NCBI GenBank assembly: GCA_018660305.1
Contig: JABJKO010000194.1
Coordinates: forward strand, 1-12,970
Direction of reading: 5' to 3'
Origin: Rhodospirillaceae bacterium
GTDB lineage: Bacteria > Pseudomonadota > Alphaproteobacteria > MPNO01 > UBA2964
Length of the DNA: 12,970 bases
The notes under the pieces were generated by a model that was not told the origin of the DNA, ran no database searches, and saw nothing but the letters and a program-made list of their open reading frames with translations. The translations under genes and the position numbers were made by a program. Shown piece by piece: positions 1-7,577 of this stretch (position 1 is its first letter; the number at the start of each line of letters is the position of its first letter).

Positions 1-123
1 GAAAACCATGGAAACCCGGCGCTTGCAATACCGCAAATACGCCGCTTAATATGATCAACCAGATGGGCCAGACCCTCTCTTAGATCAGGCCGCCAGATGT
101 TCCATTTTATATGACGACGGACA
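1..123 (+). mobile_element. Left copy of a terminal inverted repeat, probable insertion-sequence 3' end (partial)
   Basis: Bases 1-123 are an exact reverse complement of 12833-12955, 123 of 123 by eye. The repeat runs off the window edge, so only its inner part is visible. Identity stops after ...GACGGACA; the next base differs between copies (g on the left, a on the right). An end in CA, mirrored by TG on the other strand, is usual for IS3- and IS481-type elements. A short basic reading frame (2-49) ending about 75 bases before the boundary fits a transposase C-terminus. The family is not assigned. A competing reading is that the true IS tip lies further in, for example after GGCCGCCA, and that 28 bases of flank were duplicated with it. 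Confidence 0.7.
2..49 (+). pseudogene. Possible transposase C-terminal stub (cut by window edge)
   Basis: An open frame enters from the window edge and ends at TAA 47-49 with the basic tail TRRLQYRKYAA. The same frame in the right-hand copy stays open for 20 codons back to the edge. Arg/Lys-rich tails shortly before an element end are common in DDE transposases, but no catalytic motif is visible. Another frame of the same DNA stays open as far as about 90, so the choice of frame is uncertain. The gene is partial because the window ends, not because it is shown to be broken. Confidence 0.35.
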
Positions 124-471
124 GTTGGTAGACCTGTATCAAATTTAGAGAAGCATCCTTTTTTCATTAGCGTACCTGTTGTAAAGACCACAACCTCTGA
201 CGGTACTAAAATTTGGAATTATGTGAATGGTAGAAATGTTGGTGGTTGTTTTGAAAGTGGTTTTGCAAACATAAACCCCAATGGATATTTGAATTCCGTG
301 AACTACAGTCAGTTCTCTAATTGCGTATCAAATTTTGCTGCTTGTAATAATATCTTTTACATCAAAGACGGATACGTATTGCGGTATGTTCCGACTGGAA
401 CTGGTGGAGCGCGTTGTTATACAACTAAGGAACTTAGACCTGGTTTTATGGGGTCGATGAACCTTAGGTAA
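124..471 (+). pseudogene. 5'-truncated ORF of unknown function next to the left repeat
   Basis: The frame ending at TAA 469-471 is open upstream to base 115, inside the inverted repeat, and has no convincing start. A GTG at 223 has no Shine-Dalgarno sequence in front of it. The readable product begins VGRPVSNLEKHPFF and is rich in Asn, Gly, Tyr and aromatic residues, with several Cys (GGCFES, SNCVSNFAACN, ARCYTTKE), which suggests a secreted or disulfide-containing protein. It is AT-richer than the urease genes. The best explanation is the 3' part of a gene whose 5' part was removed when the element inserted. No family is recognised. A small intact gene from GTG 223 remains possible. Confidence 0.4.
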
Positions 472-558
472 CTATGACCTAGCGAACCCCACGACACCCC
501 CCGCACCTCCAAAAAGCACGGCAATCGTCAGGCAGAGTGTGGCGGTCAGGTTTTTCAT
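472..558 (-). pseudogene. Remnant start of a secreted-protein gene (signal peptide only)
   Basis: From ATG at 558 the minus strand encodes 28 residues: a signal peptide beginning MKNLTATLCLTIAVLFGGAG, then GVVGFARS and a TAG stop at 472-474. The signal part closely matches the start of the nuclease-like gene at 12528 (MRKLTTIICLTIAVLFGGAG). The DNA identity extends upstream of the ATG. Homology stops sharply at 498, after which the frame is unrelated and soon terminates. This looks like the 5' end of a paralogous secreted Sel1/TPR-type or nuclease protein cut off by rearrangement. Its stop is next to the 3' end of the opposing unknown ORF. Confidence 0.5.
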
Positions 559-581
559 ACGGAAAGTCTGACAGAGAATAT
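498..581. repeat. Left unit of an 84-base direct repeat (partner 12468-12551)
   Basis: Aligned at a constant offset of 11970, this stretch matches 12468-12551 at 76 of 84 positions by my count. The first 38 bases are identical. It covers the signal-peptide codons, the start codon and about 23 bases upstream of the secreted-protein genes on both flanks of the urease cluster. The units are in the same orientation, unlike the outer inverted repeats. It is most simply explained by paralogous genes sharing a signal-peptide cassette. Confidence 0.8.
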
Positions 582-828
582 TCGGAATGGGTAGAGAGAA
601 TGGGGTGTGGGTGGAGTTCTTACCTCATACCCCGCAGACTAAGACCCCCTCGACACAACACCCCAGCAGGCGTTGTCAAACTAACGCGATTTGGGTTGAA
701 ATTGTGATTTCTGGCAACCTATGAGACGCGCAGAATTCCAGCAATTTTCTACAACCCATGGACGAATGAAATAAGGCAAGAATTTTGCTTTGACAGCGCC
801 AATCTGCCGGTTTTCTGCCCCCACGCTA
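582..828. other. Non-coding stretch with no recognised feature
   Basis: I find no convincing gene, RNA or promoter here. A weak stem around 654-677 (ACAAC pairing with GTTGT, with a mismatch above) has no following T-run in either direction. The in-frame codons just before the redoxin fragment (775-828) are open but do not resemble the family, so the junction into unrelated sequence probably lies within or near this stretch. Confidence 0.5.
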
Positions 829-966
829 GTTCCGGATGTCCTGCAGGAACAGGAACGCCCCAAGCGCGTCAGCATCCTGATCGGCGCCGACGGCAAGGTC
901 GCCAAGACTTACCGGGTCGAAGATGCCCCGAGCCATCCTGCTTTAGTACTGCACGACATTATCTAA
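829..966 (+). pseudogene. C-terminal fragment of a redoxin/peroxiredoxin-like gene
   Basis: The plus frame ending at TAA 964-966 reads VPDVLQEQERPKRVSILIG, then ADGKVAKTYRVED, then APSHPALVLHDII. The order R-x-[ST]-x-LI-x-x-DGKVAK-x-Y-x-V is typical of the C-terminal third of AhpC/TSA (Bcp-like) peroxiredoxins. The N-terminal thioredoxin-fold part with the peroxidatic Cys is absent, and the frame upstream closes at 772-774 without recognisable homology. This is a gene fragment, not a working enzyme. It lies on the opposite strand to the urease genes and is followed after 8 bases by a second fragment. Confidence 0.6.
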
Positions 967-974
967 GCAGGAGA

Positions 975-1058
975 ACCATTGCCACCGCAGTCGGCGCTGT
1001 TCTTGGAACGATTGCGGGTAGTGAGGTTGGTAAATCAACGTCAGTAGTCAGATTCTAA
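975..1058 (+). pseudogene. Fragment of a glycine-zipper (2TM-type) membrane or envelope protein
   Basis: The plus frame reads TIATAVGAVLGTIAGSEVGKS and then STSVVRF-like unrelated codons before TAA 1056-1058. The regular Gly/Ala/Ser spacing and the closing GxEVGKS resemble the second half of glycine-zipper 2TM-domain envelope proteins. There is no ATG; a GCAGGAG lies just upstream of an ATT codon. The resemblance stops around 1037, and the frame overlaps the last 11 bases of ureG on the other strand. I read it as an internal gene fragment fused to the end of the urease cluster. The match is short, so the family call is tentative. Confidence 0.35.
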
Positions 1059-1698
1059 CTGCTGGTGACTCGGCCACAGATATTTCTAGGCCCCCTGTTT
1101 CTGCTATAAAATGCGCAATGATGGCAACGCCGTCTCCGTTCTTGATGTTGGTGAAGACGAAGGGTTTGTCGCCCCGCATCATCTTTGCGTCGCGGTCCAT
1201 GACACCGAGATCGGCCCCCACCAGCGGCGCGAGGTCGATCTTGTTGATGACCAGGAGATCAGAGCGGGTAATGCCGGGACCGCCCTTGCGCGGGATCTTG
1301 TCGCCGGCCGAGACGTCGATGACATAGATCGTAATATCGGCCAGTTCCGGGCTGAACGTGGCCGCCAGATTGTCGCCGCCGGATTCCACAATCACCAGAT
1401 CAAGCGCCGGGAATTTCGCGCTCAAATCGGCAATGGCGGCCAGGTTCATGGAGGCATCTTCGCGGATGGCGGTATGGGGACAGCCACCAGTCTCCACGCC
1501 GGTGATGCGATCAGGCGACAGGGCGCCCGAGCGGGTGAGAAACTGGGCGTCTTCCTGGGTATAGATATCGTTGGTCACCACCGCGATCTCGTAGCGGTCG
1601 CGGAGATGCTTGCACAGCGCATCGGTCAGCGCGGTTTTGCCCGACCCGACAGGGCCACCAATACCGACGCGCAGGGGGCCATGGAGTGAATTGGTCAT
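1048..1698 (-). CDS. ureG: Urease accessory GTPase UreG
   Basis: Cytoplasmic SIMIBI-class GTPase that supplies nickel and GTP hydrolysis for assembly of the urease active site, working with UreD, UreF and UreE. The 216 residues show the P-loop GGPVGSGKT (14-22), the metal-binding Cys-Pro-His at 73-75 within [19 protein letters not shown] (105-110) and the guanine-specificity motif NKID (152-155). [11 protein letters not shown] follows near the C-terminus. The ATG overlaps the ureF stop in an ATGA, so the two are translationally coupled. UreG proteins usually end soon after the GGL at 202-204. Here a 12-residue tail ([12 protein letters not shown]) follows, encoded next to the junction with the glycine-zipper fragment, and may be acquired sequence. 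It is the last gene of the operon and no clear terminator is visible after it. Confidence 0.97.
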   Translation of the reverse strand: MTNSLHGPLRVGIGGPVGSGKTALTDALCKHLRDRYEIAVVTNDIYTQEDAQFLTRSGALSPDRITGVETGGCPHTAIREDASMNLAAIADLSAKFPALDLVIVESGGDNLAATFSPELADITIYVIDVSAGDKIPRKGGPGITRSDLLVINKIDLAPLVGADLGVMDRDAKMMRGDKPFVFTNIKNGDGVAIIAHFIAETGGLEISVAESPAVRI

Positions 1699-2372
1699 GA
1701 CCTGAAAAGCCTCGAATATTGGGTTTCGTGTTGCATGGAAGCGAGATCAAGCAGCGGGGCAGCCGACCCCATATCTACCAAATCCGTGTCCATCGCACAG
1801 GCCGCCGCCTGCGCAACGACAGGCTCAAGCGCGGCCAGGGAAGCCTGCCCATCCGATTGCCCCAGGGGAATGAGCCGCACCCCGGCCGATACGAGATTTG
1901 CCGCGAAGCCATGGAAATAGGCGCCCATACCGGATTCCAGCTCGATTCCGTGAGCGGCGCAGGCCAATCCAACCGCAACGGCATAGACAGCGCTCTTGGG
2001 GGCGCGCACAAATGCGGGTGCTGGCCAGGCCTTTGTCGTCGCCGACAAAAAGGCGTCACCCTGCGACCGTGATTCAAGGGCTATCTCTGCAGTTGGCTGA
2101 AACGCGGCGCCCAACACCGACATTTCTTCCAACCGGTCCCAGTTTTTTTCATCGGTAGCCAGAAAGGCCTCGCGAAACAGAACGCCATCAATACGTCCCG
2201 TGCCAAGAAGAAGCACGGTTTCAACCCAACCGACCAAATCCTCGGCGGTCGCCACGCGCCCCGCCTCTACTGCGTATTCCAACCCATGGCTGTAGGCGAA
2301 CGCACCCACCGGATAGTTGGGCGACAACCAGCTCAGCAGGCGATAGAGCGGAGCGCTATGCGCCATGCCCAT
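1695..2372 (-). CDS. ureF: Urease accessory protein UreF
   Basis: All-helical chaperone that binds UreD and UreG in the urease activation complex and is thought to gate the GTPase activity of UreG. The 225-residue length is normal. Family signatures seen are [21 protein letters not shown] near the N-terminus, the [22 protein letters not shown] helix, and the C-terminal [25 protein letters not shown], which matches the conserved end (P-x-x-D-hydrophobic...HE...RLFRS). The start lies 17 bases inside the end of ureE. An alternative ATG two codons later ([11 protein letters not shown]) is also possible. The 3' end overlaps ureG by 4 bases. Confidence 0.95.
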   Translation of the reverse strand: MGMAHSAPLYRLLSWLSPNYPVGAFAYSHGLEYAVEAGRVATAEDLVGWVETVLLLGTGRIDGVLFREAFLATDEKNWDRLEEMSVLGAAFQPTAEIALESRSQGDAFLSATTKAWPAPAFVRAPKSAVYAVAVGLACAAHGIELESGMGAYFHGFAANLVSAGVRLIPLGQSDGQASLAALEPVVAQAAACAMDTDLVDMGSAAPLLDLASMQHETQYSRLFRS

Positions 2373-2808
2373 GCCCTTCCGCGTAGGCCCCGCCCTCGGG
2401 ATCGAATGGACGCTTTACGGGGACAAGCTGTACCCCCAAGCCCTCGAGCATGGCCTCGATCACATGATCGCGCCGGATGTAAATTCGGTCGGCATGGATT
2501 TCGGCCGGGCAGTGACGGTTGCCCAGATGCCAGGCAATGCGATGGAGGCTGTGAGCCGTGTCCGCCTGTATCTCGACCAGATCTTCCTCGGCCGCCTGCA
2601 CCGCGATCCAGCCGCCGCCTTCCACACGCAAGCCGTCGCCACTGCGAAGGGCCACCGCGTGTTCAAGATCGAGCAATACCGGTCCGCTGTCTGCGCAATC
2701 CAGCCGGATCCGTCTGCGATGTCGTGCGTCGTAGTCGAGGGTCACCGAGCCGACAGTATCCGCCAGGGGCCAGTCTCCCCGTGCCACGGCTTCGATGGCT
2801 CGTTTCAT
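2356..2808 (-). CDS. ureE: Urease accessory protein UreE (nickel metallochaperone)
   Basis: Dimeric nickel-binding protein that delivers Ni(II) to the UreD-UreF-UreG-urease complex. Its 150 residues have the N-terminal beta domain (GSVTLDYDARHRRRIRL, LLDLEHAVALRSGDGL) and the metal-binding C-terminal domain with HLGNRH (94-99), the conserved nickel-site histidine region, followed by H105 and H115. The C-terminal tail is short, ending GHGHGA with two His, not a long poly-His stretch as in Klebsiella UreE. The ATG at 2808 is preceded by GAGG about 10 bases away; that element overlaps the ureC stop (TGAGG), so coupling to ureC is likely. Confidence 0.94.
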   Translation of the reverse strand: MKRAIEAVARGDWPLADTVGSVTLDYDARHRRRIRLDCADSGPVLLDLEHAVALRSGDGLRVEGGGWIAVQAAEEDLVEIQADTAHSLHRIAWHLGNRHCPAEIHADRIYIRRDHVIEAMLEGLGVQLVPVKRPFDPEGGAYAEGHGHGA

Positions 2809-2820
2809 ACGACCATTACC

Positions 2821-4533
2821 TCAGAACAGGAAATAGCGTTGCGCCATGGGCAGAACATCCGCCGGCTCGCAAACCAGATGTTCGCCATTGGCCCGGACCT
2901 CGTAGGTTTCCGGATCCACCTCGATGGAAGGCGTCGCGTCGTTGAGGGTCATGGCCCCCTTGCCGATGCCGCCGCGCGTGTTGGAAACCGGCAGGAGATC
3001 GCGTTCCAGCCCTAGCGCATCGCCGATACCTGCCTCCAAACCGGCCTGGCTGACAAAACTCACCGACGACCGGGTAAGCGACTTTCCAAAAGACGCGAAC
3101 ATGGGCCGGTAATGAACCGGCTGGGGCGTCGGGATCGACGCGTTGGGATCGCCCATGGGGGCAGCGGCGATGCTGCCGCATTTCAGCACGACATTCGGTT
3201 TCACCCCGAAGAAGGCGGGGTCCCACAGCACCAGATCGGCGAGCTTGCCAACCTCTATGGAGCCCACATGCTTCGAGATGCCGTGGGCGATGGCCGGGTT
3301 GATGGTGTATTTCGACACATAGCGCCGGACCCGGAAATTATCGTTCTCGCCGGTTTCTTCCGACAGACGTCCGCGCTGGCGCTTCATCTTGTCGGCGGTC
3401 TGCCAGGTGCGAATGATCACCTCTCCCACCCGGCCCATGGCCTGGCTGTCGGACGCGATGATGGAGAACGCCCCCATGTCGTGCAGGATATCTTCGGCTG
3501 CAATGGTCTCTCGCCGGATTCGGCTTTCCGCGAACGCCACATCTTCGGGAATTTTAGGATCGAGATGGTGGCACACCATCAGCATATCCAGATGCTCGTC
3601 CACCGTGTTGACGGTGAAAGGACGGGTCGGGTTTGTGGAGGACGGTATCACATTGGCCTCGCCGCACAGCTTGATAATGTCGGGCGCATGGCCGCCGCCG
3701 GCGCCTTCGGTGTGGAAGGCATGGATGGTCCGGCCCTTGAAGGCGGCGATGGTGTTCTCCACGAAGCCGGATTCGTTCAGCGTGTCCGTATGGATCAATA
3801 CCTGAACGTCAAATTCATCGGCCACGGATAGGCAGGTATCGATGGCAGCCGGCGTCGTCCCCCAATCCTCGTGGAGTTTAAGGGCGCAGGCTCCGGCTTT
3901 AACCTGCTCCTCCAGCGCGTCGGGGGTCGAAGCGTTGCCCTTGCCGAAGAAACCCAGGTTCATGGGAAAGGCCTCCGCGGCCTGAAGCATGCGCCCTAGA
4001 TGCCAGGCACCCGGCGTGCAGGTGGTAGCGTTGGTGCCGGCCGCCGGACCAGTGCCGCCGCCCATCATGGTGGTCATGCCACTATAGAGCGCATCATCGA
4101 TCTGCTGCGGGCAGATGAAATGAATGTGCACGTCGAGCCCCCCGGCGGTAACGATCTTGCCCTCCGCCGCGATGGCCTCGGTACCGGGGCCTATGACAAT
4201 ATCGACGCCCGACTGCACATCGGGGTTTCCCGCCTTGCCGATGGCAGCAATGCGCCCATCGCGCAAACCGATGTCGGCTTTGTAGATGCCGGTGTGATCG
4301 ACGATCAGCGCGTTGGTGATGACGGTGTCGACGGCGCCGTCAGCGCGGCTAACCTGGGACTGTCCCATGCCGTCCCGGATGACCTTGCCACCGCCAAACT
4401 TGACCTCCTCGCCATAGAGAGTCCGGTCTTCCTCCACCTCGATAAACAGTTCCGTATCGGCGAGACGAACTTTGTCGCCCACCGTGGGGCCAAACATGTC
4501 GGCATAGGCCGCGCGTTCGATTTCATAGGCCAT
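2821..4533 (-). CDS. ureC: Urease catalytic subunit alpha UreC
   Basis: Catalytic subunit of nickel urease, hydrolysing urea to ammonia and carbamate in the cytoplasm. At 570 residues it has the normal bacterial length and starts with the expected [20 protein letters not shown]. The di-nickel ligands are all present: H136 and H138 (DVHIHF), carbamylated K219 (ALKLHEDWG), H248 ([11 protein letters not shown]), H274 ([15 protein letters not shown]) and D362 ([12 protein letters not shown]). The mobile-flap Cys-His pair is C321/H322 ([13 protein letters not shown]), and H221 is also in place. Nothing suggests inactivation. A good GGAGGA ribosome site precedes ATG 4533, 4 bases after ureB. It forms the (UreABC)3 type of assembly with separate UreA and UreB. 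Confidence 0.99.
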   Translation of the reverse strand: MAYEIERAAYADMFGPTVGDKVRLADTELFIEVEEDRTLYGEEVKFGGGKVIRDGMGQSQVSRADGAVDTVITNALIVDHTGIYKADIGLRDGRIAAIGKAGNPDVQSGVDIVIGPGTEAIAAEGKIVTAGGLDVHIHFICPQQIDDALYSGMTTMMGGGTGPAAGTNATTCTPGAWHLGRMLQAAEAFPMNLGFFGKGNASTPDALEEQVKAGACALKLHEDWGTTPAAIDTCLSVADEFDVQVLIHTDTLNESGFVENTIAAFKGRTIHAFHTEGAGGGHAPDIIKLCGEANVIPSSTNPTRPFTVNTVDEHLDMLMVCHHLDPKIPEDVAFAESRIRRETIAAEDILHDMGAFSIIASDSQAMGRVGEVIIRTWQTADKMKRQRGRLSEETGENDNFRVRRYVSKYTINPAIAHGISKHVGSIEVGKLADLVLWDPAFFGVKPNVVLKCGSIAAAPMGDPNASIPTPQPVHYRPMFASFGKSLTRSSVSFVSQAGLEAGIGDALGLERDLLPVSNTRGGIGKGAMTLNDATPSIEVDPETYEVRANGEHLVCEPADVLPMAQRYFLF

Positions 4534-4537
4534 GATT

Positions 4538-4849
4538 TCAGTCCTCCAACGATCCGTTGATCTCGGCGTTGAAGCCGATCACCACCCGCGCGCCTTGGTA
4601 TGGGATCAGCCGGACCGTCCGGGTCTGGCCAGGCTCGAACCGCACGGCGGTGCCGGCCGGTATGTCGAGCCGCATGCCCTTCACCGCCTCACGGTCAAAG
4701 GACAGTCCTTCGTTGGTTTCAAAAAAATGATAGTGGGACCCCACCTGAATGGGCCGGTCTCCCGTATTGGCTATCTCAAGCTCAAGGGTTTCAGACCCTT
4801 CGTTAAGCGTGATGGTGCCATCCGCCGGGAAGATTTCGCCTGGAATCAT
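4538..4849 (-). CDS. ureB: Urease beta subunit UreB
   Basis: Small structural subunit of urease, 103 residues, normal for proteobacteria. It begins [18 protein letters not shown] and contains [37 protein letters not shown] and [14 protein letters not shown], all hallmarks of the family. It packs against UreC and helps hold the active-site flap. The ATG has a strong GAGGAG site five bases upstream. Gaps are 10 bases to ureA and 4 bases to ureC. Confidence 0.98.
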   Translation of the reverse strand: MIPGEIFPADGTITLNEGSETLELEIANTGDRPIQVGSHYHFFETNEGLSFDREAVKGMRLDIPAGTAVRFEPGQTRTVRLIPYQGARVVIGFNAEINGSLED

Positions 4850-4859
4850 GTTTTTCTCC

Positions 4860-5162
4860 TCACCGGATCGGCTGATGGACGGTCACCAGCTTGGTGCCGT
4901 CGGGGAAGGTCGCTTCGACCTGGATTTCGGGGACCATCTCGGGAATACCCTCCATAACCTGATTGCGGCTGATCACGGTTGCGCCGTCCTGCATCAGCTC
5001 AGCCACACGCCGTCCGTCCCGGGCGCCTTCGACCACGAAATCGGTGATCAGCGCGATGGCCTCCGGATGGTTGAGCTTGACGCCTCGCTCAAGCCGCCGC
5101 CGTGCCACGTTTGCCGCCATGGCAACCAGCAGTTTGTCTTTTTCTCTTGGCGTTAGCTGCAT
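4860..5162 (-). CDS. ureA: Urease gamma subunit UreA
   Basis: Small structural subunit of urease, 100 residues from the chosen start. Family signatures are [20 protein letters not shown] at the N-terminus, [25 protein letters not shown] in the middle and [24 protein letters not shown] at the end. I chose ATG 5162 over the in-frame GTG at 5168. The purine-rich AGGGGAGA at 5171-5178 is 8 bases from the ATG but only 2 from the GTG, and MQLTPRE is the usual family start. It is separated from ureD by about 20 bases, the only visible gap before the structural genes. Confidence 0.97.
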   Translation of the reverse strand: MQLTPREKDKLLVAMAANVARRRLERGVKLNHPEAIALITDFVVEGARDGRRVAELMQDGATVISRNQVMEGIPEMVPEIQVEATFPDGTKLVTVHQPIR

Positions 5163-5182
5163 TCCCACTCTCCCCTATTTCT

Positions 5183-6061
5183 TTATGCTTCCCACACCCT
5201 GGGCAGGCGCGCGGGTAAATCAAGAACTGTGTCGCGAAAGGACGACCAGAAACCGGTTATGGTCCGACGCGTGTCCGCCGCATCCGTCCCCAGGAACCGC
5301 ATGATCAACAGCGATCCCAGACAGGTCGCCGCAGCCACACACTTACCACTCTCCGCCTCCTTTAACAACGCCCTCGCGGTCTCCAGATGAGTCTCGGCAT
5401 CGTGACCGTGATAGATCATGGTACCGTGGGCCGCGGCACCGTCAAACGATATGGGCCTGACCATAATCGCCTCGATATCATCGGCAAGATGCAAGGCATC
5501 CGCCCAGAGAAGGCGGTCGTCCTGATTGATCCGCCAGCTATCATGTAGAAACCCATGGGTAAAAGTTTCACCACGCGCCCGGCGGCCAAACACAATGAAT
5601 TCGCCGCACAGGAGGCGGGCGCTGGAGGCCACATCGATGGCAATGGAGCGCCGCAACCGGGCACCATCGAACAAAATGGTTTCCTGAGGCATCCATTCGA
5701 GAACCGCCTCCTCCCCAACCGCGACAGAAATGTTCATCTGGGACGTCGCTCGACTCGACCGATAAATCTTCTCGGCTGCCTGGGTCGTCATGGTGACCAC
5801 ACTGCCGTCACCCGCTTCAATCTCGAGCGAGATCCTATCGCCGCCGACGATCCCGCCGGAGGTGGTTATGATGATCCCTTCCAAGGGCGCCCCGGCCGCC
5901 GGGCGGGGAAACAAAACGCGGCAGGGATCGGATTGATAGAGATCGCGCAGCCGCGTGGTACCGTCGATGCCAATCACGGCGATCCTCGCAGCACCATCCG
6001 ACCAGCTTCGCGCGGGCGACGCTGCGCGCAGCGCGTCAGACCGTGAGATAGCGGCGCACAT
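5183..6061 (-). CDS. ureD: Urease accessory protein UreD (UreH)
   Basis: Scaffold chaperone that docks on apo-urease and receives nickel through the UreF-UreG complex. The 292 residues include RLRDLYQSDPCRVLFPRP, the conserved TTSGGIVGGDRISLEIEAGDGSVVTMTTQAAEKIYRSS core, LEWMPQETILFDGARLRR and GRRARGETF, in family order. The start overlaps the end of urtE by 26 bases and has only a weak GGACGAG in front, so it is probably coupled to urtE. The first 25 residues are poorly conserved, so the precise start is less certain than the identity. This overlap physically joins the transporter and enzyme halves of the operon. Confidence 0.95.
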   Translation of the reverse strand: MCAAISRSDALRAASPARSWSDGAARIAVIGIDGTTRLRDLYQSDPCRVLFPRPAAGAPLEGIIITTSGGIVGGDRISLEIEAGDGSVVTMTTQAAEKIYRSSRATSQMNISVAVGEEAVLEWMPQETILFDGARLRRSIAIDVASSARLLCGEFIVFGRRARGETFTHGFLHDSWRINQDDRLLWADALHLADDIEAIMVRPISFDGAAAHGTMIYHGHDAETHLETARALLKEAESGKCVAAATCLGSLLIMRFLGTDAADTRRTITGFWSSFRDTVLDLPARLPRVWEA

Positions 6062-6809
6062 CGGTCTCGTCCATGTCTGCTATGGCACCGTCAATGACGA
6101 CTTCCCCGCGATCGAGGACGGCATAGCGGTCGGCCAGATCACGGGCGAATTCGAAATACTGTTCCACCAGCACAATGGCCATGTCACCTTTCTTTGCCAG
6201 ATGAGTGATCGCATTTTCGATCTCCCGCACCGTATCCCGCGGGGTGCGTTCCGTCACCTGGGTGCCTTCCTCCGCCAGACGCCGGATGACCCGGCCGATA
6301 TCTTTGATGATGGACGGCTGAATGCCTTCCGTGGGCTCGTCCAGAAGAAGCAAACGCGGTCGTGTAACCAGGGCCCGCGCGATAGCGAGCTGTTGTTGCT
6401 GGCCTCCGGACAGATCACCGCCTCGGCGATGCATCATCTCCGCCAACACCGGGAACAGCTCGAATATCTCATCGGGAATGGTCCGGCGCCCGCGGGGCAA
6501 CGAAGCGAATCCGGTCTTGAGGTTTTCCTCGACGGTCAGCAGGTGAAATATCTCCCGCCCCTGAGGCACCAGCGCGATACCCCGCGCCGATCGTTCGTGG
6601 GGCGCCATGGTGGTCACGTTCTGCCCTTCCCACTGGATCTCCCCATGGGCCACTTTTTCATGGCCCATGATGGCGCGGAGCAGACTGGATTTCCCGACGC
6701 CGTTTCGCCCGAGGACGCAGGTGACCTGCCCCACCGGCGCCGCCAGCGTGACACCACGCAACGCCTGGCTGGCGCCATAAAATAGATCGACGTTCTTTAC
6801 GGTCAGCAT
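6036..6809 (-). CDS. urtE: Urea ABC transporter ATP-binding protein UrtE
   Basis: LivF-type ATPase of the urea importer, paired with UrtD on the cytoplasmic face of UrtBC. Walker A is GRNGVGKS (34-41), the ABC signature LSGGQ (133-137) and Walker B LLLLDE (153-158). The VEQYFEFARDLADRYAVLDRG stretch with Q in place of the switch His is typical of this family. At 257 residues it is longer than the approximately 230 I expect. The excess sits between LDEPTEGIQPSI and LVEQ, about residues 180-206. There DIGRVIRRLAEEG (170-182) is loosely echoed by EIENAITHLAKKG (196-208), as if a helix had been duplicated or inserted. The Walker and signature motifs are unaffected. It lies 3 bases after urtD and overlaps ureD. 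Confidence 0.96.
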   Translation of the reverse strand: MLTVKNVDLFYGASQALRGVTLAAPVGQVTCVLGRNGVGKSSLLRAIMGHEKVAHGEIQWEGQNVTTMAPHERSARGIALVPQGREIFHLLTVEENLKTGFASLPRGRRTIPDEIFELFPVLAEMMHRRGGDLSGGQQQQLAIARALVTRPRLLLLDEPTEGIQPSIIKDIGRVIRRLAEEGTQVTERTPRDTVREIENAITHLAKKGDMAIVLVEQYFEFARDLADRYAVLDRGEVVIDGAIADMDETDVRRYLTV

Positions 6810-6812
6810 GAT

Positions 6813-7577
6813 CTAGCGCCCCAGATAGACATCGATGACCTGCTGGTTGTTCTGCAAATAATCCAACGACCCTTCGGCCAGAACCGAGCCTTCATTGAGA
6901 ACGGTCACTCTTGTGTCGAGGGAGCGAATAAACTCCATGTCATGCTCAACCACGACAATAGAGCTGTGTTGTGAAATTTCACGAAGCAGCGTGGCCGTCT
7001 GTTCCGTTTCCGCATCGGTCATGCCGGCGACGGGTTCATCCACCAGAAGCAGACCGGGGTCCTGCATCAGAAGCATCCCGATTTCGAGCCACTGCTTCTG
7101 GCCGTGCGACAGAGCACCGGCAATTTGATCGCGCAGATGGCCCAGAGCGATGATCTCAAACACCTCGTCGATGCGGTCGCATTCTGTGACCGACAGGCGA
7201 AAGAAGAGTGAGGCCTTGGCACGCCGGTCTGCCTTCAAGGCAAGTTCCAGATTCTCAAACACAGTGTGATTCTCGAAGACAGACGGTTTCTGAAATTTGC
7301 GTCCGATACCAAGATTGGCGATGGCTGTCTCATCCAGTCTTGTCAGATCCGTCAGCCCGTCAAACACGACCTCGCCCTTGTCGGGATGGGTCTTACCGGT
7401 GATCACATCCATCATGGTTGTCTTGCCGGCACCGTTTGGCCCGATGATGGCGCGCATCTCCCCTGGCTCCACATAAAAGCTCAGGCTGTTGAGCGCCTTG
7501 AAGCCATCAAACGTGACCGATACCCCGTCGAGATAGAGAATGGGTGAGCCGCTAGATTTTCTTTGGATTTCAGCCAT
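6813..7577 (-). CDS. urtD: Urea ABC transporter ATP-binding protein UrtD
   Basis: LivG-type ATPase partner of UrtE. The 254 residues contain Walker A GPNGAGKTT (46-54), the UrtD-typical variant signature LSHGQKQWLEIGMLL, Walker B LLLVDEPVAGMTDAETE and the switch-His region VVVEHDMEFIRS, then VTVLNEGSVLAEGSL. A strong AGGAGG ribosome site lies just before ATG 7577. The gene overlaps the 3' end of urtC by 8 bases, a sign of tight coupling. Confidence 0.97.
   Translation of the reverse strand: MAEIQRKSSGSPILYLDGVSVTFDGFKALNSLSFYVEPGEMRAIIGPNGAGKTTMMDVITGKTHPDKGEVVFDGLTDLTRLDETAIANLGIGRKFQKPSVFENHTVFENLELALKADRRAKASLFFRLSVTECDRIDEVFEIIALGHLRDQIAGALSHGQKQWLEIGMLLMQDPGLLLVDEPVAGMTDAETEQTATLLREISQHSSIVVVEHDMEFIRSLDTRVTVLNEGSVLAEGSLDYLQNNQQVIDVYLGR

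Noticed and set aside
654..677. Possible terminator-like stem (ACAAC with GTTGT)
   Set aside because: Only five clean pairs before a mismatch and no T-run on either strand.
681..905. Minus-strand 74-codon ORF
   Set aside because: It is antisense to the redoxin-like fragment, has no ribosome site and shows no family resemblance. The plus-strand frame is the meaningful one.
1111..1689. Long plus-strand ORF of 192 codons opposite ureG
   Set aside because: It is a shadow of the GC-rich codon bias of ureG. Similar plus-strand frames lie opposite ureC, urtA and ureF, and none has a recognisable domain.
5163..5168. GTG start two codons earlier for ureA
   Set aside because: The purine-rich ribosome site would be only 2 bases from the GTG. 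The ATG gives normal spacing and the family N-terminus.
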